DNA of 8,995 nucleotides from a bacterium (GCA_021806125.1 JAJZYC010000054.1:1-8995), one strand, 5' to 3'; numbered from the stretch's first letter, positions 1 to 6,926 are shown. A program made the numbers and translations. The notes: generated from the letters alone by a model not told the origin.

Positions 1-321
1 TATGGTTATTTTCTCGAGAAAGGCATTCCTGCCGAAGATGCAAGGTATCTGCTTCCCAACGCGGCCGAAACCCAGATTATTTTTACCATGAATGCGAGAG
101 AGCTTCTGCACTTTTTCAGGCTGAGAGGGTGCAACAGGGCGCAGTGGGAGATTAGAGCCGTGTCCCAGGAGATGTTTAAACTTGTTTATCCGATCGCCCC
201 GTCCGTATTTTACGGCGGCGGTCCAGCATGCGTCAGGGGAAACTGCTCCGAAGGCGAATTTTCCTGCGGAAAACCGTCCGAAGTTAGAAAGTCGTGGCTG
301 AAAGGCGGTTTCGACTTTTGA
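1..321 (+). CDS. thyX: Flavin-dependent thymidylate synthase ThyX, C-terminal part (5' end outside window)
   Basis: The reading frame is open from base 1 to the TGA at 319-321 and gives the last 106 residues; the start and the N-terminal RHR signature lie upstream of the window. ThyX makes dTMP from dUMP using FAD, NADPH and methylenetetrahydrofolate, in the cytoplasm. Recognisable family blocks are GIPAEDARYLLP (visible residues 8-19), NARELLHFFRLR (31-42) and AQWEIR (47-52), which form the dUMP/FAD-binding C-terminal half. The tail contains three cysteines in the pattern C-x4-C-x7-C (residues 77, 82 and 90), absent from short ThyX proteins such as the Thermotoga one. G+C is about 52% by hand count over bases 1-300, well above the genes that follow. 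A 39-nt gap and a weak stem-loop separate it from prfA, so joint transcription is uncertain. Confidence 0.93.
   Translation, partial: YGYFLEKGIPAEDARYLLPNAAETQIIFTMNARELLHFFRLRGCNRAQWEIRAVSQEMFKLVYPIAPSVFYGGGPACVRGNCSEGEFSCGKPSEVRKSWLKGGFDF
288..318 (+). other. Inverted repeat at the thyX 3' end, possible weak RNA hairpin
   Basis: AAAGTCG (288-294) and CGACTTT (312-318) are perfect inverted copies with a 17-nt loop, ending just before the thyX stop codon. Only TTTTG follows, so it lacks the run of U expected of a Rho-independent terminator. It may be a weak terminator or a 3'-end stabilising hairpin, or simply coincidence in coding DNA. Confidence 0.25.
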
Positions 322-344
322 ATGGCAAAATTTTCATACTTTTA

Positions 345-351
345 AAAGGTG
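345..351 (+). promoter_or_regulatory. Ribosome binding site of prfA
   Basis: AAAGGTG ends 9 nt before the ATG at 361. The same AAGGTG core precedes hisB, so it looks like the preferred Shine-Dalgarno form of this organism. It supports the ATG at 361 as the prfA start. Confidence 0.7.
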
Positions 352-360
352 CGTCGTTAA

Positions 361-1437
361 ATGCTGGATGAAAATCTAACAAAAAAGGCTCTCGAATTAT
401 CCGATAAGTCAAAAGAATTATATTCGAGAATACAGGAAGAAAGCTCAAAAGGATTCAGTGCGGAAATAAAAGAATTATCCAGGCAGTACAATTTAATAAA
501 GAAGACCGCAGAACAATTTTCGGAATATAAAAAAACCGAAGCGGAAATGGCAGACTTAGAAAAATTGGTTCAATCCGAGACCGACCAGGCTTTAATAGAT
601 TTAGAAAATGAAGAAATAAATTCTTTAAAAAATAAAGCTTCTGAATTAGCTGAAGAAATTAAAGATTTTTTCTTCCCGAAAGAAAATCTGCAGGACAAAG
701 ATATTTTACTGGAAATAAGAGCTGCGACGGGCGGGGAAGAAGCGGCTCTTTTTGCATTAGACCTTTTTAAAATGTATAACAAATATGCGCTGGCGAAAAA
801 TTTTCAATTCGAGGCTATTTCATTAAGCCAATCGTCGTCAGGAGGCTTGAAAGAAGCCGTAGTTTCCGTAAAAGGCAAGGATGCCTACCGGCTTCTGCAA
901 TACGAGAGCGGAGTGCACAGAGTGCAGAGGATTCCGGCTACCGAAACGCAGGGCAGGGTGCATACTTCGGCGGCGACGGTAGCGGTAATGCCGGAACCGG
1001 AAGAAATCGACCTTAAAATTAACGGCGAGGATTTAAGAATAGACGTTTACAGGTCGTCCGGACACGGAGGACAGAGCGTAAACACGACGGATTCCGCGGT
1101 AAGGGTTACCCATATTCCTACCGGACTTGTAGTTACCTGCCAGGACGAGAAATCACAGCACAAAAACAAAGCTAAAGCGTTAAGAATATTAAGGTCGCGT
1201 CTTTTAAACAGGATAGAGGCGGATAAAAAAAGCATAGAGGCGCAAAACAGGAAAAGCATGGTCGGCAGCGGCGACAGAAGCGAAAAAATAAGGACTTATA
1301 ATTTTCCCCAAGGCAGAATTACGGACCACCGGGCAGGAATAACAATACATAAGCTGGCTTCTTTTATGGACGGCGCTTTAGACGAACTTTTGCTGCCTTT
1401 AGCGGATTATTTTGAATCTCAAAAGCAATTGCAGTGA
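361..1437 (+). CDS. prfA: Peptide chain release factor 1
   Basis: RF1 reads UAA and UAG stop codons on the ribosome and triggers hydrolysis of peptidyl-tRNA. The 358-residue product has the usual RF1 length (about 360). It has a lysine/glutamate-rich helical domain 1 (residues 1-105), the stop-codon recognition tripeptide PAT at 192-194 (diagnostic of RF1; RF2 has SPF), and the catalytic loop SSGHGGQSVN with GGQ at 236-238. The C-terminal part (RTYNFPQGRITDHR, 311-324) is also typical. It starts at ATG 361 behind a good AAAGGTG site and ends with TGA directly followed by TAA, a tandem stop. prmC begins 16 nt later and encodes the enzyme that methylates the GGQ glutamine (Q238), so enzyme and substrate are neighbours. 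Nothing looks broken. Confidence 0.98.
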   Translation: MLDENLTKKALELSDKSKELYSRIQEESSKGFSAEIKELSRQYNLIKKTAEQFSEYKKTEAEMADLEKLVQSETDQALIDLENEEINSLKNKASELAEEIKDFFFPKENLQDKDILLEIRAATGGEEAALFALDLFKMYNKYALAKNFQFEAISLSQSSSGGLKEAVVSVKGKDAYRLLQYESGVHRVQRIPATETQGRVHTSAATVAVMPEPEEIDLKINGEDLRIDVYRSSGHGGQSVNTTDSAVRVTHIPTGLVVTCQDEKSQHKNKAKALRILRSRLLNRIEADKKSIEAQNRKSMVGSGDRSEKIRTYNFPQGRITDHRAGITIHKLASFMDGALDELLLPLADYFESQKQLQ

Positions 1438-1453
1438 TAATTATAAAAAAGAT

Positions 1454-2380
1454 ATGTCCGTTTACGAATTGATTAAATGGGGAGAAGCCCGTCTTAAGAA
1501 TGAAAGCATTCTTAACCCGTTTAACGAGTCGGCATGCATAATGAAGCATGTTCTAAGGAAAACCCTTGAAGAAATAATTGTTTCTTATAACGATAAAATT
1601 GCCGGAAGTAAAATAAATCTATTCGAAAAATTGATAGAAAGAAGGAGCAAGAGGGAGCCTTTTGCTTATATTGCAAACAAAAAAGAGTTTTACTCCCTGG
1701 ATTTTTTCGTCGGCAAATCGGTTTTAATACCGAGACCCGATACCGAATGTTTGGTAGATGAAGCATTAAAAGAAATAAAAAGGCTTTCCGGCGGATTAAA
1801 AAGGAAAATCTCCATTCTCGATATAGGAACCGGTTCCGGAGCAATTGCGATTTCTATTGCAAAGAATTCTGATAATGTTATAATTTATGCTGCCGATAAC
1901 AGCATAAGGAGTCTGAACGCCGCTAAAAAAAATATAATTGCAAACGGAGTGCGGGAGAAGGTAGTGCCGGTTTATTTCGACATAATTAAATTAAAGTCGT
2001 ACGCCCCGGCCTTTATTAATCCCGTTTTGGATTTTAATATGGCGGATTTCGATAATTTCGATATAATTATTTCCAATCCTCCTTATATAGAATCCGGCGA
2101 ATTAAAAGAGTTAGACGACGATATTAAGCTTTACGAACCGGTTAATGCTTTGAACGGCGGAAGGGACGGACTTAAATTCTATAGGAAAATATTCGATTAT
2201 GCCGTTCTTAAAACTAATAAGACCAAAACGCTTATTTTAGAAATCGATTATAGAAAAAAATCGGAAATATATTCTTTATTTAACGAAAAGTTTAAAAATA
2301 AAAATATAAAATTTAAGAATTTAACTTTTATTAACGATTTAAATAATAAAGAAAGGGCGGTTAAAATTACATATGGATAA
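1454..2380 (+). CDS. prmC: Release factor glutamine methyltransferase
   Basis: PrmC transfers a methyl group from S-adenosylmethionine to the glutamine of the GGQ loop in RF1 and RF2, which raises termination efficiency. The 308-residue product shows an N-terminal helical substrate-binding domain (about 1-85), RPDTE (94-98), SAM-binding motif I DIGTGSG (123-129), and the catalytic NPPY (208-211) that binds the glutamine side chain, followed by the typical LNGGRDGLKFYR (233-244). I chose ATG 1454, 16 nt after the prfA stop, because MSVYELIKWGEARL matches the usual PrmC beginning. An in-frame TTG at 1412 inside prfA would add 14 residues but has no family support. No strong Shine-Dalgarno precedes 1454, so reinitiation after prfA is likely. 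The 3' end is extremely AT-rich (21 G+C of 120 in 2221-2340). It overlaps murA by 8 nt. Confidence 0.95.
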   Translation: MSVYELIKWGEARLKNESILNPFNESACIMKHVLRKTLEEIIVSYNDKIAGSKINLFEKLIERRSKREPFAYIANKKEFYSLDFFVGKSVLIPRPDTECLVDEALKEIKRLSGGLKRKISILDIGTGSGAIAISIAKNSDNVIIYAADNSIRSLNAAKKNIIANGVREKVVPVYFDIIKLKSYAPAFINPVLDFNMADFDNFDIIISNPPYIESGELKELDDDIKLYEPVNALNGGRDGLKFYRKIFDYAVLKTNKTKTLILEIDYRKKSEIYSLFNEKFKNKNIKFKNLTFINDLNNKERAVKITYG

Positions 2381-3707
2381 AATGGTTATAGAAGGGGGCT
2401 TTCCGTTAGTAGGGGAAGTTTCTATAAGCGGTTCCAAAAATGCATCTTTACCGATAATAGTTTCTTCGATTATGTTTGACGGTTCAGATAGTGAAATCGA
2501 TAACGTTCCCGACCTTGAAGATATTAAAACTATTAAGAAACTTTTGGTGAGCCTTGGAGCCGAAATTAAAGAATCGGGGGAAGCCGATAAATTAATTATA
2601 AACACTTCTAATATCAATAATTACGATGCGCCTTACGACCTCGTAAAAACTATGAGGGCTTCCGTTCTTGTTTTAGGTCCTCTTCTTGCAAAATATAAAA
2701 GAGCGAGAGTTTCTCTCCCCGGAGGCTGCGCTATCGGTGCAAGGCCTATAGACTTTCATTTAAACGCGCTTAAGCTTCTCGGCGCCACAGTCGAAGTTGA
2801 CCATGGATACGTGGATGTTTATGCCGATAAACTCAAAGGCGCCGTAATAAATTTTCCTATTCCGTCCGTTACCGGAACCGAAAACGTAATTATGGCGGCA
2901 ACACTCGCGGAAGGCACGACTATTATAAGAAATGCCGCAATGGAACCGGAAATAGACGATATGATTACCGCTCTTAATAACGGCGGGGCAGAAATAAAAA
3001 GAACTGAGCCGACCGTAATTACCGTAAACGGCGTTAAAAAGCTTAAACGCTTATGCCACCGCGTTCTTCCAGACAGGATAGAAGCCGGGACGTTTATGGC
3101 AGCTTCGGCAATAACAAAAGGCGATATATTCCTTAAAAATATAAACGTAAGCCACCTTAAATCGGTTATAGAAAAGCTTTCCGAAGCCGGCGCAAAGATT
3201 ATTATAAACTCGTCGTCGTCAATGCGGGTAAAAGGCGCCAAAATCATTAAAAGCGTCGATGTTTCTACTTCACCCTATCCCGATTTTCCTACCGATATGC
3301 AGGCTCAAATTATGGCTCTTATGACGCTTTCCAGCGGATTATGCGTTATTACCGAAAATGTTTTCGAGAACAGGTTTATGCACGTTGCAGAACTTATACG
3401 CCTCGGAGCCAATATAAAGGTCAGAAATAATTATGCCATAGTAAAAGGAGTAAAAAAGCTCTCCGGAGCCGAGGTTATGGCTACGGATTTAAGGGCGAGC
3501 GCTTCGCTTGTTTTAGCCGGACTGGCTTCCTCCGACGGTTTAACCACGGTTTCAAGGATTTATCATCTTGACCGCGGTTATGAAAAAATGGAAAAAAAAT
3601 TATCCAATTTAGGCGCTATAATTTCAAGGGTTAAGGTAAGCGGTCCATCTGTAGCGGAAGCGGACGGACAAGATTTCAACGATGAGGCTTGCAGTAAGAG
3701 CGCATAA
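2373..3707 (+). CDS. murA: UDP-N-acetylglucosamine 1-carboxyvinyltransferase
   Basis: MurA transfers enolpyruvate from phosphoenolpyruvate to UDP-GlcNAc, the first committed step of peptidoglycan synthesis, in the cytoplasm. The 444-residue product has the EPSP-synthase-like fold signatures: SGSKNASLP with K22/N23, TMRASVLVLGPLLAK (93-107), the active-site loop LPGGCAIGARP with catalytic Cys119 and Arg124, PDFPTD with the conserved Asp308, and IYHLDRGYE (396-404). Cys119 predicts a fosfomycin-sensitive enzyme. The family core ends near residue 420; the last 24 residues (421-444, acidic then SKSA) are an extra tail whose 3' end abuts or overlaps hisG. Start ATG 2373 overlaps prmC by 8 nt and gives the usual MDKxVIEGG beginning; a second ATG at 2382 is possible. 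An AAGGG lies about 16 nt upstream, rather far for a ribosome site. Confidence 0.97.
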   Translation: MDKMVIEGGFPLVGEVSISGSKNASLPIIVSSIMFDGSDSEIDNVPDLEDIKTIKKLLVSLGAEIKESGEADKLIINTSNINNYDAPYDLVKTMRASVLVLGPLLAKYKRARVSLPGGCAIGARPIDFHLNALKLLGATVEVDHGYVDVYADKLKGAVINFPIPSVTGTENVIMAATLAEGTTIIRNAAMEPEIDDMITALNNGGAEIKRTEPTVITVNGVKKLKRLCHRVLPDRIEAGTFMAASAITKGDIFLKNINVSHLKSVIEKLSEAGAKIIINSSSSMRVKGAKIIKSVDVSTSPYPDFPTDMQAQIMALMTLSSGLCVITENVFENRFMHVAELIRLGANIKVRNNYAIVKGVKKLSGAEVMATDLRASASLVLAGLASSDGLTTVSRIYHLDRGYEKMEKKLSNLGAIISRVKVSGPSVAEADGQDFNDEACSKSA

Positions 3708-3711
3708 AATA

Positions 3712-4491
3712 ATGAAAACAACACAAAATAAAAAATATAATAAAAAGAAAAAACTTAAAATTGCCGTTCCCAAAGGAAGGGTCCTTAAAGATGCACTTGG
3801 ACTTTTAAGAAAATCGGGATACGTTAAACATCCTGATGCGGATTACGACTCGAGAAGACTAATATTCGATTACCAGGACGACGACGTTAGCCTGCTTATA
3901 GTAAAGCCATGGGACGTGCCTACCTTCGTCGAATACGGAGCAGCCGACGCGGGAATTTCGGGAAAGGACGTTTTACTAGAGAAGCCGAGAAACGTATATG
4001 AACCCCTGGATTTAGGCATAGGCAAATGTAGAGTAGTCGCGGCGGCGGATAGAAAAATAATAGATAAAGAAATTAAATGCGCAAGTAAAAATGTCGCGGC
4101 GGTAATATCGGACGAGCAGTTTCCCATTATCGGAGAAGATATTAAAAAAAAAATTTATTATTCTGGAGCGAATCTGCGTATTGCGACAAAGTACGTCAGA
4201 ATAACGAAAGAGTTTTTTAATAAAAAAGGCGTTTCAAACGTTCAAATCATAAAGCTTTACGGCAACGTGGAGCTTGCCCCTATTTCCGGCTTGTGCGATT
4301 TTATCGTCGATTTGGTTTCTACAGGCGAAACTTTAAAGCAGAATAATCTGACCCCGCTGGAAGATATCGTATTTGTTACCTCGAGACTTATAGTTAACAG
4401 GGCAAGCCTTAAAATCAATTCGGAAGAAATTGCGGCTCTGATAGATAATTTAAAGAAACAGGTTAAAAAGAATGCGGATATTCGATTCTAA
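3712..4491 (+). CDS. hisG: ATP phosphoribosyltransferase, short form (HisG_S)
   Basis: HisG joins ATP and PRPP to give phosphoribosyl-ATP, the first and feedback-controlled step of histidine synthesis. Visible blocks are KIAVPKGRVLKDALGLL (16-32), GAADAGISGKDVLLE (76-90), LRIATKYVRIT (155-165) and the PRPP-binding signature ELAPISGLCDFIVDLVSTGE (187-206), where the usual small residue is Cys195. There is no C-terminal regulatory (HisG_C) domain, so this is the short form, which in known cases works in a complex with HisZ; no hisZ is in the window. At 259 residues it is longer than typical short forms: it has a basic N-terminus (about 15 residues) and roughly 20 extra residues in 113-153. ATG 3712 lies 4 nt after the murA stop with TAAGAG 11 nt upstream; an in-frame ATG at 3682 inside murA would add 10 residues. 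An A10 run occurs at 4144-4153. Confidence 0.95.
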   Translation: MKTTQNKKYNKKKKLKIAVPKGRVLKDALGLLRKSGYVKHPDADYDSRRLIFDYQDDDVSLLIVKPWDVPTFVEYGAADAGISGKDVLLEKPRNVYEPLDLGIGKCRVVAAADRKIIDKEIKCASKNVAAVISDEQFPIIGEDIKKKIYYSGANLRIATKYVRITKEFFNKKGVSNVQIIKLYGNVELAPISGLCDFIVDLVSTGETLKQNNLTPLEDIVFVTSRLIVNRASLKINSEEIAALIDNLKKQVKKNADIRF

Positions 4492-5794
4492 AAAAGATAA
4501 TTTTAAAGATTTTTTGAAAAAAAGACGGCTTGGGCAGTTAGACTTTTCGGATAAGGTTCAGCAGAAACTTAAAATTATACGTTCCGATGTTATTTCCAAA
4601 GGGGATAAAGCCTTATCCGCTTATACCGAAAAATTCGATAAAATAAAACTGGAACCGGAAGATTTTTTAATCAAAGAAAATGACAAGGCAAAAGCGGTTA
4701 ATTTTTTAACTAAAAACGAACGAAAAAGCATCGAAAATACTATAAAAAGAGTTTACGATTATCATTCTAAGCAAAAAATACAAACATGGTTTTCAAATAA
4801 TGATTGCGGACTTATTACAGGACAGCTTATAGCTCCCCTGCAAAAAGTCGGAATATATGTCCCCGGAGGCAAGGCAAGCTATCCGTCCTCGGTTATTATG
4901 AATGCGGTTCCGGCATCCGCCGCAGGAGTTAAAGATATTATTATGGTTACCCCTCCCGGTGGTAAGTTAAACGATTATGTTATAGCGGCGGCAGTTTTGT
5001 GCGGCATAAGCAAAATATTTAGAATAGGCGGTCCGCATGCCGTATTTGCCCTTGCTTACGGAACAGAAACAATTCCAAGGGTAGATAAGATAGCGGGTCC
5101 AGGAAATATTTACGTTGCTACCGCGAAAAAAATGGTTTACGGCGACGTAGATATAGATATGATTGCCGGACCGAGCGAAATTGCTATAATATGCGATGAA
5201 TCCGCCGACCCGGAACTCGTTTCGATAGATATGATGTCTCAAGCCGAACATGATGAAATGGCTATTTCTACGGCTATAAGCGACAGCCGTCCTATTATAG
5301 AAAAAATAAAGAAAATTTTGCCGAAATTAATTAAGAACGAAAAAAGAAAAGAAATAATCGAAAAATCTATAAATTCCAATGCCTCTTTAGTAATAACGGA
5401 TTCTTTAAACGAATCTATCGATATTGCAAATGAGCTTGCCCCGGAACATCTCGAGCTATATGTAAAAGACCCTTTCGAAAAACTGTTTTTAATAAAAAAT
5501 GCCGGAGCCGTATTTTTAGGCGGCAATACTCCGGAAGCCTTGGGCGACTATGTCGCCGGCCCGAGCCACGTTCTTCCTACAGGCGGCACGGCAAGGTTTT
5601 TTTCGCCGTTAGATACCCTGTCTTTCCTTAAAAGAACGAGCGTTATTTCATCTAACCCCGATTTTTTATTGGAAAGCGCGGGCGACGTCGAATTTTTTTC
5701 CGGAGTCGAAGGGCTTAGCGCCCACGGCGAATCCGTAAGTTTCAGGGTTAAAAAAGCAAAAAAAACAATAAAAAAACCGCCATGCCTCCGTTAA
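4472..5794 (+). CDS. hisD: Histidinol dehydrogenase
   Basis: HisD catalyses the last two steps of histidine synthesis, oxidising L-histidinol to histidinal and then to histidine with two NAD+; it is a zinc enzyme. The 440-residue product is of normal length. Zinc ligands expected from the E. coli enzyme are all present: Gln257 and His260 in MSQAEHD, Asp359 in GDYVAGPSH, and His418 in LSAHGE. The catalytic Glu325-His326 pair sits in APEHLEL. NAD and substrate residues include Tyr129 (GIYVPGG), Asn212 (GPGN) and Ser235 (AGPSE). The conserved GGAQA block reads GGPHA (186-190), so His189 replaces the usual NAD-contacting glutamine. The start ATG 4472 overlaps hisG by 20 nt, with CAGG about 10 nt upstream. 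The C-terminal tail after residue 424 is lysine-rich and encoded by three A-runs at the junction with hisC. Confidence 0.97.
   Translation: MRIFDSKKDNFKDFLKKRRLGQLDFSDKVQQKLKIIRSDVISKGDKALSAYTEKFDKIKLEPEDFLIKENDKAKAVNFLTKNERKSIENTIKRVYDYHSKQKIQTWFSNNDCGLITGQLIAPLQKVGIYVPGGKASYPSSVIMNAVPASAAGVKDIIMVTPPGGKLNDYVIAAAVLCGISKIFRIGGPHAVFALAYGTETIPRVDKIAGPGNIYVATAKKMVYGDVDIDMIAGPSEIAIICDESADPELVSIDMMSQAEHDEMAISTAISDSRPIIEKIKKILPKLIKNEKRKEIIEKSINSNASLVITDSLNESIDIANELAPEHLELYVKDPFEKLFLIKNAGAVFLGGNTPEALGDYVAGPSHVLPTGGTARFFSPLDTLSFLKRTSVISSNPDFLLESAGDVEFFSGVEGLSAHGESVSFRVKKAKKTIKKPPCLR
5750..5776 (+). other. A-rich slippery stretch at the hisD/hisC junction
   Basis: 23 of 27 bases are A, in runs of 6 (5750-5755), 8 (5758-5765) and 7 (5770-5776). 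Read in the hisD frame, 5758-5764 and 5770-5776 are both A AAA AAA heptamers in the phase used by bacterial -1 frameshift sites. The -1 frame is the hisC frame and has no stop between here and the hisC ATG. An AGGG (5744-5747) lies 10 nt upstream of the first heptamer, a spacing like that of the stimulatory site in dnaX. The run could also simply encode a lysine tail and serve as an unstructured A-rich leader for hisC. Confidence 0.45.
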
Positions 5795-6867
5795 AAATAG
5801 AAAATTTTATCAAGAACAGCGTTCTTGAACTATCCGCTTATAAGGTAAGCGAGGTTGAATCCGGTGAAGCCTTAAAACTCGATGCAAACGAATCCAACTA
5901 TACCTTAAACAGGAATATTAAAAAAAAGTATGCGGATTTCATAAAAGATACGCTCATAAATCTTTACCCGGATTCAGGTTCGAAAAACCTCATAAGACTG
6001 CTCGAGAAATTTTACGGAACGGCGGCTGAAAATTTTATTTTCGGCAACGGCTCCGACGAACTTATATCTATTATTCTGCTTAGCCTTAAAAAAGACGTCG
6101 CCGTAAAAATCCCGGAGCCCTCTTTTTCTATGTACGGCATAATAGCAAGATACAACGATTTAAAGACCGAACCAGTAAAACTCGACGAAAAATATTTCGA
6201 TTTGCCGGAAAATATAAGCGGCGCTAAAGCTAAAGATAAAAATTCAAAAAAAATATTTTTTTTCAGTTATCCCAATAATCCGACGGGAAACCATTTTAAC
6301 CGCGATACTATAAAAAATCTTTTAGAAAATAAAAATAACATCGTCGTGGTAGATGAAGCTTATATATTTTTTTCAAACAAAGAGTCTTTTATAAAATATA
6401 TAAACAAATACGATAACCTGATAGTTCTAAGGACTTTTTCTAAAATAGGCCTTGCCGGATTGAGGTTCGGGATGCTTTTTTCGGGAAACAAGCTAATAAA
6501 CGAATTTAAAAAAATAAAATTGCCTTACAATATAAACTCTTTGACGTTAAGTTCTATCGAATTCTTTTTAAATAATTTCGGCGAATTCGATAAAAATATA
6601 AAAAAAACGGTCGGGCAAAGAGAAAAATTATATTCCGTGTTAAGTAAACTGGATTATATCCATGTTTATCCGTCCGACGCCAATTTTTTATTGGTAAGGC
6701 TCAAAAATAAAAATTTAAAAAATAAATTCGATAAGTTTCTTAATGCCAATAATATAATAGTTAGAAGCTTTACGGGAGATATGGAATTGTTTTATAGGAT
6801 TACCGTGGGCACGCCCGCCGAAAATAAAAAGCTCGCGGGTTATCTTAAAGAATTCGGAGCGTTATGA
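5782..6867 (+). CDS. hisC: Histidinol-phosphate aminotransferase
   Basis: HisC is a PLP-dependent class I/II aminotransferase that converts imidazole acetol phosphate and glutamate to histidinol phosphate and 2-oxoglutarate. The 361-residue product matches the family length. Seen in order: LDANESNY (33-40), LYPDSGSKNL (61-70), FGNGSDELI (87-95), FSYPNNPTGN (161-170), DEAY with Asp191 and Tyr194 that contact PLP, RTFSKIGLAGLRFG with the PLP-binding Lys221 and Arg228, and YRITVGTPAEN near the C-terminus. ATG 5782 overlaps the end of hisD by 13 nt. There is no Shine-Dalgarno sequence before it, only A-rich DNA, so initiation probably depends on coupling to hisD translation or on A-rich leader binding. 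The gene is very AT-rich and contains an 18-bp A8-TA-T8 palindrome at 6246-6263. Confidence 0.96.
   Translation: MPPLKIENFIKNSVLELSAYKVSEVESGEALKLDANESNYTLNRNIKKKYADFIKDTLINLYPDSGSKNLIRLLEKFYGTAAENFIFGNGSDELISIILLSLKKDVAVKIPEPSFSMYGIIARYNDLKTEPVKLDEKYFDLPENISGAKAKDKNSKKIFFFSYPNNPTGNHFNRDTIKNLLENKNNIVVVDEAYIFFSNKESFIKYINKYDNLIVLRTFSKIGLAGLRFGMLFSGNKLINEFKKIKLPYNINSLTLSSIEFFLNNFGEFDKNIKKTVGQREKLYSVLSKLDYIHVYPSDANFLLVRLKNKNLKNKFDKFLNANNIIVRSFTGDMELFYRITVGTPAENKKLAGYLKEFGAL
6246..6263. repeat. Perfect 18-bp palindrome A8-TA-T8 inside hisC
   Basis: Eight A, then TA, then eight T make a perfect palindrome within codons for KKIFFF of HisC. Back-to-back A- and T-tracts of this length bend or stiffen DNA and are prone to slippage. 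It is probably a by-product of AT-rich codon use; no regulatory role is shown. Confidence 0.6.
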
Positions 6868-6893
6868 ATTCCGCCTGTCAAGATACGCGGAAT
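6868..6893. promoter_or_regulatory. Inverted repeat in the hisC-hisB gap, possible operator
   Basis: ATTCCGC (6868-6874) and GCGGAAT (6887-6893) are perfect inverted copies separated by 12 nt. The arms flank the proposed -35 element and the right arm ends just before the extended -10, a placement expected of a repressor site. The arm-to-arm distance of 19 bp is close to two helical turns. The alternative is a hairpin at the end of the hisC message, but no T-run follows, so a Rho-independent terminator is unlikely. Confidence 0.4.
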
Positions 6894-6903
6894 ATGTTAT
6901 AAT
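6875..6903 (+). promoter_or_regulatory. Promoter for hisB and downstream genes
   Basis: The extended -10 element TGTTATAAT (6895-6903) contains a perfect TATAAT at 6898-6903 preceded by TGN. CTGTCA at 6875-6880 matches 4 of 6 positions of the -35 consensus and the spacing is exactly 17 bp. Transcription would begin near 6910, leaving a leader of about 16 nt with the AAGGTG ribosome site inside it. This is the only sizeable gap in the series from prfA to hisH, so hisB-amidase-hisH can be transcribed independently of the upstream genes. Confidence 0.65.
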
Positions 6904-6915
6904 ATATATTGTTTT

Positions 6916-6921
6916 AAGGTG
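6916..6921 (+). promoter_or_regulatory. Ribosome binding site of hisB
   Basis: AAGGTG lies 5 nt before ATG 6927. It fixes the start and therefore makes the unusual N-terminal extension of HisB part of the protein rather than an annotation error. Confidence 0.75.
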
Positions 6922-6926
6922 AAAAT

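Noticed and set aside
311..340. Possible promoter before prfA (TCGACT about 18 bp upstream of CATACT)
   Set aside because: Both elements match only 4 of 6 consensus positions, the spacing is suboptimal, and the -35 lies in thyX coding sequence. Too weak to annotate as a feature.
1412..1453. Longer prmC start at TTG 1412 overlapping prfA
   Set aside because: It has no ribosome site and the added residues have no family match; ATG 1454 gives the normal PrmC N-terminus.
2819..3247. Minus-strand open frame opposite murA
   Set aside because: It lies wholly inside a well-supported gene, its protein resembles no family, and it follows from the codon pattern of murA.
3682..3711. Longer hisG start at ATG 3682 inside murA
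   Set aside because: The 10 added residues have no family support and the site before 3712 is better. It remains possible but is less likely.
6868..6893. Rho-independent terminator after hisC
   Set aside because: The stem is only 7 bp with a 12-nt loop and is followed by ATGTTATAAT rather than a T-run; an operator or coincidence fits better.
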